Assembly: GCF_018613155.1 (NCBI RefSeq)
Contig: NZ_JAGGQU010000001.1
Location: forward strand, 1,848-65,847
Reading direction: 5' to 3'
DNA length: 64,000 nucleotides
DNA from: Bacillus sp. ISL-55
Lineage (GTDB): Bacteria > Bacillota > Bacilli > Bacillales > Cytobacillaceae
The notes beneath the pieces were generated by a model. It did no database searches. It was given only the letters and a program-made list of their open reading frames with translations, and was not told where the DNA came from. Made by a program: the position numbers and the translations under genes. Positions 38,562-47,466 of this stretch are shown here, in pieces; the first letter of the stretch is position 1, and every line of letters starts with the position of its first letter.

Positions 38562-38906
38562 ATGCAACAATTAATCGAAGAAATCACAAAAGCACAACTT
38601 CGCACTGATCTTCCATCTTTCCGTCCTGGTGACACAGTACGTGTACACGTTAAGGTTGTCGAAGGAACTCGTGAACGTATCCAGTTGTTTGAAGGTGTAG
38701 TGATTAAGCGTCGTGGTGGTGGAATCAGCGAAACTTTTACAGTTCGTAAGATTTCTTACGGAGTAGGCGTTGAGCGTACTTTCCCTGTTAACACACCTAA
38801 AATTGCGAAGCTTGAAGTTATCCGTCGCGGTAAAGTACGCCGTGCGAAACTTTACTACCTGCGTAACCTGCGTGGTAAGAAAGCTCGTATTAAAGAAATT
38901 CGATAA
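38562..38906 (+). CDS. rplS: 50S ribosomal protein L19
   Basis: A 114-aa protein at the 30S-50S interface. It starts [20 protein letters not shown] and has [22 protein letters not shown] and [14 protein letters not shown], typical L19. The frame is open to 38493 through the leader RNA; SD GGGAGGAG and the family start select ATG 38562. A strong terminator follows. Confidence 0.97.
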   Translation: MQQLIEEITKAQLRTDLPSFRPGDTVRVHVKVVEGTRERIQLFEGVVIKRRGGGISETFTVRKISYGVGVERTFPVNTPKIAKLEVIRRGKVRRAKLYYLRNLRGKKARIKEIR

Positions 38907-38910
38907 GAAT

Positions 38911-38954
38911 GAATGTCAAAAAGGAGCTTGCCTAGCCAAGCTCCTTTTTCATTC
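38911..38954 (+). terminator. Terminator after rplS
   Basis: AAAAAGGAGCTTG (38918-38930) pairs with CAAGCTCCTTTTT (38937-38949); flanking GAATG/CATTC extends it. Confidence 0.92.
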
Positions 38955-39120
38955 AAATTCTTTCCATGGCGATATGCAATATTCATAAAAACGGAACTTG
39001 ATTTAAAGCTAATATTAAATTTATTTTAAAAATCATTGCCCATCGTGTTTATCTTGTCTGACTTATGTAAAATAAAGTTATGTACTCAAACAACATATAT
39101 TTTGGAATGGTGGGAAAAGA

Positions 39121-39675
39121 ATGGCCGAGAAAAAGAAGAATGAACTATGGGAATGGACGAAGGCACTTCTGATTGCTGTCGTGCTGGCAGCGGTTATTCG
39201 ATACTTTTTATTTGCACCAATCGTGGTGGATGGTTTATCGATGATGCCTACACTCCACGACCAGGACCGAATGATCGTGAACAAGCTTAGCTATAAAGTT
39301 GGAGAGCCCGAAAGATTCGATATCATCGTCTTTCATGCACCCGAAAACAAAGATTACATAAAAAGAGTAATCGGCCTTCCAGGCGATAAAGTAGAATATA
39401 AAAATGACACATTATATGTGAATGGGAAAGCATATGAAGAACCATACTTGGAAGAATATAAAAAACAGGTGATTGATGGGCCGCTGACAGATCCTTTCAC
39501 ACTGGAGGAGAAGATCGGCAGGGAGACTGTACCTGAGGGCCATCTATTCGTTATGGGTGATAACCGCCGTTTCAGCAAGGATAGCCGCCACATTGGCACT
39601 GTACCTTTTGAAGAGGTGCTGGGAAAAACCAGCATCATCTATTGGCCTATTGAAGATATTCGTACAATAGACTAG
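39121..39675 (+). CDS. lepB: Type I signal peptidase
   Basis: A 184-aa membrane protease that removes signal peptides from secreted proteins. One TM helix (about 13-35, ALLIAVVLAAVIRYFLF) precedes the catalytic Ser40 in SMMPTL; the general base is Lys81 in KRVIGLPGDKVE; box E GDNRRFSKDSRHIG is present. The single-TM, ~184-aa form is the Bacillus SipS/SipT type. Not at this site in B. subtilis, as I recall, though other Bacillus species have one after rplS. It sits in a protein-export and ribosome-assembly neighbourhood. Confidence 0.95.
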   Translation: MAEKKKNELWEWTKALLIAVVLAAVIRYFLFAPIVVDGLSMMPTLHDQDRMIVNKLSYKVGEPERFDIIVFHAPENKDYIKRVIGLPGDKVEYKNDTLYVNGKAYEEPYLEEYKKQVIDGPLTDPFTLEEKIGRETVPEGHLFVMGDNRRFSKDSRHIGTVPFEEVLGKTSIIYWPIEDIRTID

Positions 39676-39735
39676 GACATGACAAGATCCCAAAAGGCAT
39701 ACGGGAGATTGCTAAACAGATAGGAGGTGGCTGCT

Positions 39736-40623
39736 TTGACGATCCAATGGTTTCCAGGCCATATGGCTAAGGCTCGCAGAGAGGTCACGGAAAAATTAAA
39801 GCTAGTAGATGTCATCTTTGAATTGGTGGACGCGCGGATACCGTATTCGTCCAGGAATCCTATGATTGATGAAATCATCCAGCACAAACCAAGAATTGTT
39901 TTACTGAATAAAGCAGATATGGCGGATAAAGCCGTTACAGAACAATGGCTGCGCCACTACCGTCAAAAAGGAATTACCGCACTGGCAATCAACTCACAGG
40001 CCGGTACTGGTCTAAAGCAAATTGTCCAGGAGTCCAAGGTCCTTCTAAAAGACAAATTTGACCGCCTGAAATCAAAAGGTGTCAAGCCGAGAGCGATCCG
40101 GGCAATGATTGTCGGCATCCCGAATGCTGGTAAATCGACCTTGATCAACAGGCTTGCCGGTAAAAATATCGCTCAGACCGGGAATAGGCCTGGAGTGACG
40201 AAATCTCAGCAATGGATCAAAGTTGGTAAAGAACTCGAGCTTCTGGATACTCCGGGCATCCTTTGGCCAAAGTTTGAGGACCAGGAAGTAGGCACAAAGC
40301 TTGCAGTTACTGGGGCAATCAAAGATACGATTCTTAATCTGCAGGATCTCACTGTATATGCTTTGAGGTTTTTAGAGAAGCATTATCCAGAACGCCTGCA
40401 GGAGAGATATAAGCTTTCCGAGCTCCCTGAGGAGATTGTTGAGCTTTTTGATCAGATTGGCGATTTCCGCGGGTGCAGAATGCCTGGTGGATACGTTGAT
40501 TATGACAAAGTCGCAGAACTTGTGATCAGGGAAATACGGACAGAAAAATTAGGTCCGCTATCCTTTGAACGACCTGAGGATTTGACCTCTGTGGAAGAAA
40601 TAGAAAATGACACTCAAAAATAA
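39736..40623 (+). CDS. rbgA: Ribosome biogenesis GTPase RbgA (YlqF)
   Basis: A 295-aa circularly permuted GTPase essential for late 50S assembly in Bacillus (incorporation of L16, L27, L36). The permuted motifs are G4 NKAD (58-61), G1 GIPNAGKST (127-135) and G3 DTPG (171-174); the C-terminal RNA-binding ANTAR-like domain is about 200-290. Start TTG 39736 gives [13 protein letters not shown], the family start, just after SD AGGAGGTGG; GTG 39727 lies inside the SD. Its terminator overlaps the stop codon. Confidence 0.95.
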   Translation: MTIQWFPGHMAKARREVTEKLKLVDVIFELVDARIPYSSRNPMIDEIIQHKPRIVLLNKADMADKAVTEQWLRHYRQKGITALAINSQAGTGLKQIVQESKVLLKDKFDRLKSKGVKPRAIRAMIVGIPNAGKSTLINRLAGKNIAQTGNRPGVTKSQQWIKVGKELELLDTPGILWPKFEDQEVGTKLAVTGAIKDTILNLQDLTVYALRFLEKHYPERLQERYKLSELPEEIVELFDQIGDFRGCRMPGGYVDYDKVAELVIREIRTEKLGPLSFERPEDLTSVEEIENDTQK

Positions 40624-40651
40624 AGGTCCTGAGTCCAGGGCCTTTATTTTT
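40616..40651 (+). terminator. Terminator overlapping the rbgA stop
   Basis: AAATAAAGGTCCTG (40618-40631) pairs with CAGGGCCTTTATTT (40636-40649, one G-U) around AGTC. Confidence 0.88.
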
Positions 40652-40699
40652 GATTTAAACTGCCGATACATAATAAAGAAGTATTACTAGGAGATTTTT

Positions 40700-41470
40700 A
40701 TGGAGAAATATACAATTGGTGCAATTGAACAACAGCTTTTCGGGAAAAAGGAAGTAAACAAAGAATTTCTGAAATCCTTAAAAAAAGACAGTCGCAAGGG
40801 TGTACAAAAACTTATCCAGAAATGGGAAAGGCAGGAAGAGCAAAAGAAACAAGTCCATGAACAATTCGTCAACATGACTTCCTTTGAGAGGAAATATCGA
40901 TCGGAAGGATTCAAGTATATTGCCGGGATTGATGAGGCCGGACGAGGACCTTTAGCCGGTCCAGTCGTTGCAGGGGCAGTCATCCTGCCGGAGAACTTTT
41001 ATCTTCCAGGTCTCAATGATTCTAAAAAACTGACAGAATCAAAAAGGGATGAATATTTTGAGGTCATCATGTCTGAAGCCCTGGCTGTCGGAGTAGGTCT
41101 GATCAGCGCTGCGGAAATAGATGAAATCAATATCCTCCAGGCCAGCAAGAAAGCGATGCTTTCAGCGGTGAATCAACTAGAGATCACTCCCGATTTTCTT
41201 TTGATTGATGCCGTCAAGCTGGACACACCATATCCGTATGAAGCGCTGATAAAGGGTGATTCCAGAAGCATATCCATCGCGGCAGCTTCCATTATTGCAA
41301 AAGTAACGAGGGACAAGCTGATGAAAGAACTCAGTATCGAGTTCCCGCACTATGGATTCGGGGCAAATATGGGGTATGGAACCGCTGAACACTTAAGAGC
41401 TATCAAGGAGCATGGTGTCACAGATCATCACAGGAAGACATTCGCTCCCGTAAGAGAGTATATTCAGTAG
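40700..41470 (+). CDS. rnhB: Ribonuclease HII
   Basis: A 256-aa Mn2+-dependent endonuclease that nicks 5' of ribonucleotides in DNA. The core begins with GIDEAGRGPLAGPVVAG (76-92; Asp78, Glu79), then INILQASKKAML and LLIDAVK with the third carboxylate, then SIAAASIIAKVTRD. The N-terminal ~70-residue helical extension is usual for the Bacillus enzyme. SD TAGGAG precedes ATG 40700. Confidence 0.96.
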   Translation: MEKYTIGAIEQQLFGKKEVNKEFLKSLKKDSRKGVQKLIQKWERQEEQKKQVHEQFVNMTSFERKYRSEGFKYIAGIDEAGRGPLAGPVVAGAVILPENFYLPGLNDSKKLTESKRDEYFEVIMSEALAVGVGLISAAEIDEINILQASKKAMLSAVNQLEITPDFLLIDAVKLDTPYPYEALIKGDSRSISIAAASIIAKVTRDKLMKELSIEFPHYGFGANMGYGTAEHLRAIKEHGVTDHHRKTFAPVREYIQ

Positions 41471-41492
41471 AACTTGGTAAAGCAGGTGGACC

Positions 41493-43349
41493 ATGGAAAC
41501 AGGAGCGCTGCAAGGCTTATTTAACCAAAAAACAACACAGCAAGTTAAAACAGCTGAATTTCGGCCCGGCCAAATCATTAATGGGAAAATCCTGAAGCTC
41601 TATCCTGATCAAGTAGCAGAAGTGCAAGTCGGCAGCCAAAAAATGATCGCAAAATTAGAAACTCCATTATCTGCAAATGAGCGGTACTGGTTCCAGGTTC
41701 AGCCTGGTGAAGGAAAAGTTCATTTGAAGGTGATTGGATCAGGTAGTGAGGATAAGGTACAGCAGGGAAGCTTGGCAAAGATTCTCGGGGAATTTGCAAT
41801 GCAGCCGACAAAGGATAACCTGGAACTTGTCCGTTTTTTTATCAAGGAACAGCTTCCTGTAAACCGAGAACTTCTTAAGCAGGCGGCAGAGTGGCTGAGT
41901 ATGGCGGATTCCCGCAGTGCTGGTCAAGATGCTATAAAATTGATCCTGACTAGAGGGTTTCCTGTTACACAGGCCTCGTTTGATGCCCTCTACACCACCA
42001 CCAAAGAACCATCTCTGGTCCAGTTGTTAGATAAACTTGAAAAGACTGTAGACACAGCGTGGAGTTCTGCGGCGAGTACAAGTCTAAAAAAACTTTTGAA
42101 TGAAATGCTGCCATCCAGTAAAATAATGAATCCTGAAACAGCCGTGAATAATTTAGTGGCAACATGGCTTAAACGGGAAGGCCAGGAAAGTGAAGTGGCT
42201 CTGGAACTGCTTAAACAGTTTGGTGCGATTCCTTCGAAAAGCAGTGAAAGCAATCTTTTACAGCAGATGCTGTTCAGGCTGCAAAGCTTAGGCACAGACG
42301 GAGATGAACAGCCTGATGGTCTGAAACTCGCCAAAAATATCATAACACTCATAGAAAATGCCGACAGTTCTGCAGCCAGACAGTTGATTTCAAATTTCGC
42401 ACCTGAAAAAACATTCCCAGCAAATCAGCTGGCAGAATCACTTAAATTGTTATTCTACCGAACTTCTGGAAAAGAAGCGGAGGTACAGCAAGGGCTTCAG
42501 GCTTTCAAGCAGTTGATCTCAATGGTGAGTGATGGAGAGTCCCTATCCGCCCTGATGGGAGAAAAGGATACGTGGCGACAAGCTGGAGTTGATTTACTTA
42601 AGATTGCGGGACAGCCCCAATCCGGCAATTTAACAGGCCTGCAGGCACAGCTGCTCTCTGAAGCAGTTGCCAAAGCAGAACAGCCTGCTCCGCTGCAAGA
42701 AACTGGCACTGCACTGCTCACAGATACAAGGATAAAACAATTCCTTTCCGCCTTGGGTCTCTCTTACGAACAACAGCTTAGCGAAGTTTTAAAAGATGGA
42801 GAGATTGGCAAGGCACAAGTATCAGAGACACTTAAATCCCTTGTATTGCGCCTGTTGAACGAAAATCCTCCGCCTGCTGTTAAAGAAGCTGCAGAGCTGG
42901 TTTTAAACAAACTCACCGGATTTCAGCTGCTTTCCCAGGAAGCGGGTCCGATCCAGCAGCTTGTTGTGCAAATACCCTTTATGCTGGGTGGAAAAACGAA
43001 TGAACTTACGATGCAATGGAGCGGGAAAAAGACTGAAGACGGAAAAATAGACGCTGATTTTTGCCGTGTGCTCTTTTACCTGAAACTTAAGCATTTGGAT
43101 GATGTGATCGTTGATATGCAAGTACAGAATCGAATTATGAGTGTCCAGATTTTTAACGAAAAGCCCACTTTGAGAAAAATGGCAGAAGAATTGACACCGG
43201 TATTGAAATTGAAGCTAGCGGAAATTGATTATCACTTGTCTTCTGTTCACTTCCATGTTCCTGGGCAATCCCCGACAGGGAGAACTCAACGTAGCCTGGC
43301 AGATTTATATGGGCAAAAAGAATATAGCGGAGTGGATATTAAAATATGA
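41493..43349 (+). CDS. ylqG: YlqG, large protein with FliK-C-like C-terminal domain
   Basis: A 618-aa protein placed as ylqG by position between rnhB and ylqH. Residues 1-500 are mostly helical, Gln/Glu/Leu-rich and low in conserved motifs, with KTAEFRPGQIINGKILKL at the start suggesting a small barrel. Residues about 524-589 (LFYLKLKHLDDVIVDMQVQ...MSVQIF...LKLKLAEIDYHLSSVHF) align in spacing with the FliK C-terminal domain encoded at 63540-63760. It overlaps ylqH by 4 bp. Proposed role: a hook-length-control-like or export-related factor (inference). SD AGGTGG before ATG 41493. Confidence 0.8.
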   Translation: METGALQGLFNQKTTQQVKTAEFRPGQIINGKILKLYPDQVAEVQVGSQKMIAKLETPLSANERYWFQVQPGEGKVHLKVIGSGSEDKVQQGSLAKILGEFAMQPTKDNLELVRFFIKEQLPVNRELLKQAAEWLSMADSRSAGQDAIKLILTRGFPVTQASFDALYTTTKEPSLVQLLDKLEKTVDTAWSSAASTSLKKLLNEMLPSSKIMNPETAVNNLVATWLKREGQESEVALELLKQFGAIPSKSSESNLLQQMLFRLQSLGTDGDEQPDGLKLAKNIITLIENADSSAARQLISNFAPEKTFPANQLAESLKLLFYRTSGKEAEVQQGLQAFKQLISMVSDGESLSALMGEKDTWRQAGVDLLKIAGQPQSGNLTGLQAQLLSEAVAKAEQPAPLQETGTALLTDTRIKQFLSALGLSYEQQLSEVLKDGEIGKAQVSETLKSLVLRLLNENPPPAVKEAAELVLNKLTGFQLLSQEAGPIQQLVVQIPFMLGGKTNELTMQWSGKKTEDGKIDADFCRVLFYLKLKHLDDVIVDMQVQNRIMSVQIFNEKPTLRKMAEELTPVLKLKLAEIDYHLSSVHFHVPGQSPTGRTQRSLADLYGQKEYSGVDIKI

Positions 43350-43630
43350 AACCACCTAAGCATACAAGAAAATCAGCTGTAGCCCTGGGGTATAACGCCG
43401 GAAATATGGACGCTCCTAAAGTGATGGCAAAGGGTAAGGGTCTCGTTGCTGAACAAATCATTGAAAAAGCGAAGAAGCATGAAATTCCCATCCAGGAAGA
43501 TCCTTCACTCGTTGAAGTTCTGAGCCAGCTGGAATTAAATGAGCGGATTCCAGAAGAATTATATCAAGCAGTAGCCGAAGTATTTTCCTTTGTCTATCAT
43601 TTGGATAAACAAGCAGGAAAACAAAAATAA
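43346..43630 (+). CDS. ylqH: YlqH, FlhB C-terminal-domain-like protein
   Basis: A 94-aa protein resembling only the cytoplasmic domain of the flagellar export switch FlhB: SAVALGYNAGNMDAPKV, AKGKGLVAEQI, AKKHEIPIQEDPSLVEVL and RIPEELYQAVAEVFSFVY all have counterparts. No TM segments. The autocleavage motif NPTH that should stand before AVAL is replaced by HTRKS. Free-standing FlhB-C proteins (FlhX-type) are known. Start ATG 43346 overlaps the ylqG stop, implying co-translation. Confidence 0.9.
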   Translation: MKPPKHTRKSAVALGYNAGNMDAPKVMAKGKGLVAEQIIEKAKKHEIPIQEDPSLVEVLSQLELNERIPEELYQAVAEVFSFVYHLDKQAGKQK

Positions 43631-43691
43631 TATTTTCACAATGAAAACCAAGAGAATGAATATAGCTTTTTTATCATGGATTTTTATTGCT

Positions 43692-43724
43692 AAAGCCGGA
43701 GAACGCATTGATTCCGGCTTTTTA
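43692..43724 (+). terminator. Terminator after ylqH
   Basis: AAAGCCGGA (43692-43700) pairs with TCCGGCTTT (43713-43721) around a 12-nt loop, with further Ts. Confidence 0.85.
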
Positions 43725-43793
43725 TTTATGTAAACTTTCTCTTGGTTATTTTTTCACAATATTTAAAAAGGCAAAATATTTAAATCATAAAGG

Positions 43794-43835
43794 TAGACAA
43801 TCAATAATTCATTATATAAAATGAAAGCGCAGTCT
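43794..43835 (+). promoter_or_regulatory. Sigma-A promoter of sucCD with a cre-like site
   Basis: TAGACA (43794-43799), 17-bp spacer, TAAAAT (43817-43822), then TGAAAGCGCAGTCT (43822-43835), which fits 9 of 11 fixed positions of the CcpA consensus TGWAANCGNTNWCA. The rest of the 320-bp ylqH-sucC gap is AT-rich and otherwise featureless. Confidence 0.55.
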
Positions 43836-43952
43836 ATTTTTATGAAATTTAAATGAATTATATTTTCTACTTAGGAAAATGAATTTACGAATCGGGTCGC
43901 TTGGCGATTCTCTATTTTTTGTTCGTTTTTCTAATAGATAGGAGGATGGGAA

Positions 43953-45113
43953 ATGAATGTCCATGAGTATCAAGGAAAAGAAATCCTCAGAAAATATGGG
44001 GTAAAAGTACCGAATGGGAAGGTTGCTTTTACAGTCGATGAAGCTGTTGAAGCAGCTAAAGAGCTTGGATCGTCAGTAGTTGTCGTAAAAGCTCAAATCC
44101 ATGCTGGCGGAAGGGGTAAAGCCGGCGGTGTCAAGGTTGCAAAGAACCTTGATGAAGTACGTACATATGCATCTGAGATTTTAGGAAAGACACTGGTTAC
44201 TCACCAGACTGGTCCAGAAGGCAAGGAAGTAAAACGCCTATTGATTGAGGAAGGCTGCGACATCAAGAAGGAGTACTATGTAGGCCTTGTGCTTGACCGT
44301 GCTACTTCACGTGTTGTCCTTATGGCTTCTGAAGAAGGCGGAACGGAGATCGAAGAGGTAGCTGAAGCGACTCCTGAAAAGATCTTCAAAGAAGAAATCG
44401 ATCCTGTAGTAGGGCTTATGCCATACCAGGCTCGCCGTATCGCATTCAACATCAACATCCCGAAGGAACTAGTCAACCAGGCTGTAAAGTTCATGATGGG
44501 ATTATATAACGCTTATGTCGAAAAGGATTGCTCAATCGCTGAAATCAATCCGTTAGTTGTAACTGGTGACGGGCAGGTAATGGCACTGGACGCTAAATTG
44601 AACTTTGATTCAAACGCGCTTTACCGCCAGAAGGATATCCTTGAGTACCGTGATTTAGAAGAAGAGGATCCAAAGGAAATCGAAGCATCGAAGTATGACC
44701 TCAGCTATATTTCTTTAGATGGAAATATCGGATGTATGGTTAACGGTGCCGGCCTTGCGATGGCAACAATGGACATCGTTAAGCATTATGGCGGAGACCC
44801 GGCAAACTTCCTTGATGTTGGGGGCGGCGCTACTGCTGAAAAAGTAACGGAAGCATTCAAAATTATCCTTTCAGATCCTAACGTAAAAGGAATCTTTGTT
44901 AATATCTTCGGCGGCATCATGAAGTGTGACGTCATCGCTACGGGTGTAGTAGAGGCTGCCAAGCAGGTTGGGCTTGAGGTTCCTCTTGTCGTTCGTCTTG
45001 AAGGTACTAACGTTGATCTTGGAAAACAGATTCTTAATGAGTCTGGCTTAAATATCATTGCTGCTGAATCAATGGCAGACGGCGCTGAAAAAATCGTTTC
45101 ATTAGTTAAGTAG
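43953..45113 (+). CDS. sucC: Succinyl-CoA synthetase (ADP-forming) beta subunit
   Basis: A 386-aa subunit of the TCA-cycle enzyme converting succinyl-CoA to succinate with substrate-level ATP formation. The ATP-grasp domain covers about 1-235 ([35 protein letters not shown]); the C-terminal CoA-ligase-like domain has [20 protein letters not shown] and [16 protein letters not shown] before ATG 43953. sucD follows after 22 bp. Confidence 0.97.
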   Translation: MNVHEYQGKEILRKYGVKVPNGKVAFTVDEAVEAAKELGSSVVVVKAQIHAGGRGKAGGVKVAKNLDEVRTYASEILGKTLVTHQTGPEGKEVKRLLIEEGCDIKKEYYVGLVLDRATSRVVLMASEEGGTEIEEVAEATPEKIFKEEIDPVVGLMPYQARRIAFNINIPKELVNQAVKFMMGLYNAYVEKDCSIAEINPLVVTGDGQVMALDAKLNFDSNALYRQKDILEYRDLEEEDPKEIEASKYDLSYISLDGNIGCMVNGAGLAMATMDIVKHYGGDPANFLDVGGGATAEKVTEAFKIILSDPNVKGIFVNIFGGIMKCDVIATGVVEAAKQVGLEVPLVVRLEGTNVDLGKQILNESGLNIIAAESMADGAEKIVSLVK

Positions 45114-45135
45114 GATCGAAAGGAGAGAATTTGAC

Positions 45136-46038
45136 GTGAGCGTATTCATTAATAAAGATACAAAAGTCATTGTTCAAGGGATTACGGGTTCAACAGCCCT
45201 TTTCCATACAAAACAAATGCTTGAATATGGTACAAAAATTGTTGGAGGAACATCTCCGGGCAAGGGCGGTACAGAAGTAGAAGGCGTTCCTGTATTCAAC
45301 ACAGTACAAGAAGCAGTTGATGCAACAGGCGCAAATGCGACTGTAATCTATGTACCAGCTCCATTTGCTGCAGATGCTATCGTTGAAGCTGTTGATGCAG
45401 AGCTTGATTTGGCGATCTGTATCACTGAGCATATCCCAGTATTGGATATGGTCAAGGTTAAGCGCTATATGGAAGGGAAGAAAACTCGCCTAGTTGGACC
45501 TAACTGCCCGGGCGTCATCACTCCTGAAGAGTGCAAGATTGGAATTATGCCTGGATATATCCATACAAAAGGACATGTTGGTGTTGTATCACGTTCTGGA
45601 ACGCTGACATATGAAGCGGTACACCAGTTAACTCAAGAAGGAATCGGCCAGTCTACAGCTGTGGGCATCGGCGGAGACCCGGTTAACGGAACGAACTTCA
45701 TCGATGTCCTGAAGGCATTCAATGAAGATCCTGAAACATATGCTGTCATCATGATTGGTGAAATCGGCGGCACGGCTGAAGAAGAAGCAGCTGAGTGGGT
45801 CAAGGCTAACATGACGAAACCAGTTGTTGGCTTCATCGGCGGAAGAACAGCACCTCCAGGGAAGCGCATGGGCCATGCTGGTGCGATTATTTCTGGCGGA
45901 AAGGGTACAGCAGACGAAAAAATCCGCGTAATGAACGAATGCGGCATTCAGGTTGCTGAAACTCCATCCGTAATGGGCGAAACGCTAATCAAGGTTTTGA
46001 AGGAACAAGACCTGTACGAGCAGTGTAAAACACACTAA
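45136..46038 (+). CDS. sucD: Succinyl-CoA synthetase alpha subunit
   Basis: A 300-aa subunit binding CoA and carrying the phosphohistidine. It begins [19 protein letters not shown] (Rossmann CoA-binding) and has GPNCPGVI and [10 protein letters not shown] with the phosphorylated His247. The start is GTG 45136, behind SD AAAGGAG. Forms an operon with sucC and ends at a hairpin. Confidence 0.97.
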   Translation: MSVFINKDTKVIVQGITGSTALFHTKQMLEYGTKIVGGTSPGKGGTEVEGVPVFNTVQEAVDATGANATVIYVPAPFAADAIVEAVDAELDLAICITEHIPVLDMVKVKRYMEGKKTRLVGPNCPGVITPEECKIGIMPGYIHTKGHVGVVSRSGTLTYEAVHQLTQEGIGQSTAVGIGGDPVNGTNFIDVLKAFNEDPETYAVIMIGEIGGTAEEEAAEWVKANMTKPVVGFIGGRTAPPGKRMGHAGAIISGGKGTADEKIRVMNECGIQVAETPSVMGETLIKVLKEQDLYEQCKTH

Positions 46039-46049
46039 AATATTCAATC

Positions 46050-46082
46050 AGACAGTCCCTCTTAAAAGAGGGGCTGTTTATT
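46050..46082 (+). terminator. Terminator after sucD
   Basis: ACAGTCCCTCT (46050-46060) pairs with AGAGGGGCTGT (46065-46075, one G-U) around TAAA, then TTATTA. Confidence 0.7.
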
Positions 46083-46100
46083 AATCCCAGGGGGAAGCAT

Positions 46101-46955
46101 ATGGATGCATTGAAAAAGAAACTAATCCAGCTTGTCCATAGCAAGTATGCTAGCTGGAAAGCGATTTACTCAATCCTCAAAGCAAATTCTGCAATAAGTA
46201 ATAATGAAGCTGCAAATTATACCTCTATTAATCCTCGAGTAGAACGACTCAGCAAAGACCATCAGTTTATTTCCGCCGACAAACTTATCAATGACTACAC
46301 CACACAGAATATTCACCTAATCACTATTTTTGACGATGACTACCCAGACAGGCTGAAGACTATCTATCAACCTCCATGGATGCTGTTTGCCAGAGGGGAT
46401 CTAACTTTGTTAAAGAACAGAGAAAGTCTTGCTGTGGTTGGGTCAAGGAATGCGACAGCATATGGCATTGGAGCCATCGACTATTTATTTCCCTCATTAA
46501 TAGAAAAAAATGTTCTGATTGTTAGTGGTCTCGCAAGGGGGATTGATGCCCATGCCCATAAAGCAGCCATTAAATTAGGCGGGAAAACAATCGGTGTCAT
46601 AGCTGGCGGGTTTCAAAATCTGTATCCTAAGGAAAATATTAAATTGGCAGAATATATGATGGAAAAACAACTGGTGTTATCAGAATATCCACCCGCAACA
46701 ATTCCTGCGAAATGGCAATTTCCAATGCGAAATAGGATTATCAGCGGTCTTTCAGGGGGTACACTTGTTGTTGAAGCCAGGAAAAAGAGCGGTTCACTGA
46801 TCACGGCCGATTTTGCATTGAGCGAAGGCAGGGATGTATTTGCTGTCCCCGGAAGCATTTTGAGTCCGGATTCTGATGGAGTCCATTATTTAATCCAGCA
46901 GGGAGCCAAACTGGTTAAAAGTTCTGAGGATATTTTGGAAGAGCTTGGTATGTAA
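46101..46955 (+). CDS. dprA: DNA processing protein DprA (Smf)
   Basis: A 284-aa protein that binds incoming single-stranded DNA during transformation and loads RecA. The Rossmann-like core has VVGSRNATAYGIG, VSGLARGIDAHAHKAA, VIAGGF and KKSGSLITADFALSEGRDVFAVPGS. The N-terminal helical domain (about 1-80) is present; the C-terminal winged-helix found in some homologues is absent, as in B. subtilis. SD GGGGGAAG precedes ATG 46101. Confidence 0.95.
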   Translation: MDALKKKLIQLVHSKYASWKAIYSILKANSAISNNEAANYTSINPRVERLSKDHQFISADKLINDYTTQNIHLITIFDDDYPDRLKTIYQPPWMLFARGDLTLLKNRESLAVVGSRNATAYGIGAIDYLFPSLIEKNVLIVSGLARGIDAHAHKAAIKLGGKTIGVIAGGFQNLYPKENIKLAEYMMEKQLVLSEYPPATIPAKWQFPMRNRIISGLSGGTLVVEARKKSGSLITADFALSEGRDVFAVPGSILSPDSDGVHYLIQQGAKLVKSSEDILEELGM

Positions 46956-47183
46956 TGCGGAATAATCGTATACAATGCAAAAAAAGCATAATTTATAAGA
47001 AGGGATACTTTCCAAAATAGGATAAATTATATGATGAAATGTAAAGAAATAGTGAGGGGAAGATTTCTGAAATATACTTTTTTAGCAAGTTATTTTTATA
47101 TTTGAATGAAAACTTGCATCAAAAAGGTTGAAATAATTTTCATTCTGTTATACATTTTGCATCAGGTATTTTAAAATTTTTAG

Positions 47184-47368
47184 GCTCTGTTAAAGCCCAA
47201 TGTTTTTTTAAACCCTGTTGATTGTAGTGGAAGGCGCGTAGACTCCTGCGGGATAAGCTAGTCATGGGGAGACCCCGCAGGCGCATAAAGCGCCGAGGAG
47301 GCTCCCCGACTGCCCGCGGAAAGTGAAGCGCCTGGAACGAAAATCAACAGACTGGTTTAACGGAGCCA
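47184..47368. repeat. 185-bp nested inverted-repeat element (MITE-like) before topA
   Basis: Outer arms GGCTCTGTTAAA (47184-47195)/TTTAACGGAGCC (47357-47368). Inside, TGTTGATT (47217-47224)/AATCAACA (47343-47350), AGGCGC (47233-47238)/GCGCCT (47329-47334), CCTGCGGG (47246-47253)/CCCGCAGG (47275-47282), GGGGAG (47267-47272)/CTCCCC (47303-47308) and GGCGC-ATAAA-GCGCC (47281-47295). GC content is well above its surroundings. I recall close relatives scattered through Bacillaceae genomes. The rest of the dprA-topA gap (46956-47183) is AT-rich and shows nothing. Confidence 0.85.
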
Positions 47369-47401
47369 ATTTAGATGAAACCGTTTGCTTAAATGGTTGA
47401 T

Positions 47402-47430
47402 TTGACAATATTATGATATGTTGATAATAA
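47402..47430 (+). promoter_or_regulatory. Sigma-A promoter of topA
   Basis: TTGACA (47402-47407), 17-bp spacer, TAATAA (47425-47430), placed 33 bp after the nested repeat and 36 bp before the gene. Confidence 0.75.
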
Positions 47431-47466
47431 TTAATGTAATTTTATACCTCTAAGGAGGACAATTGG

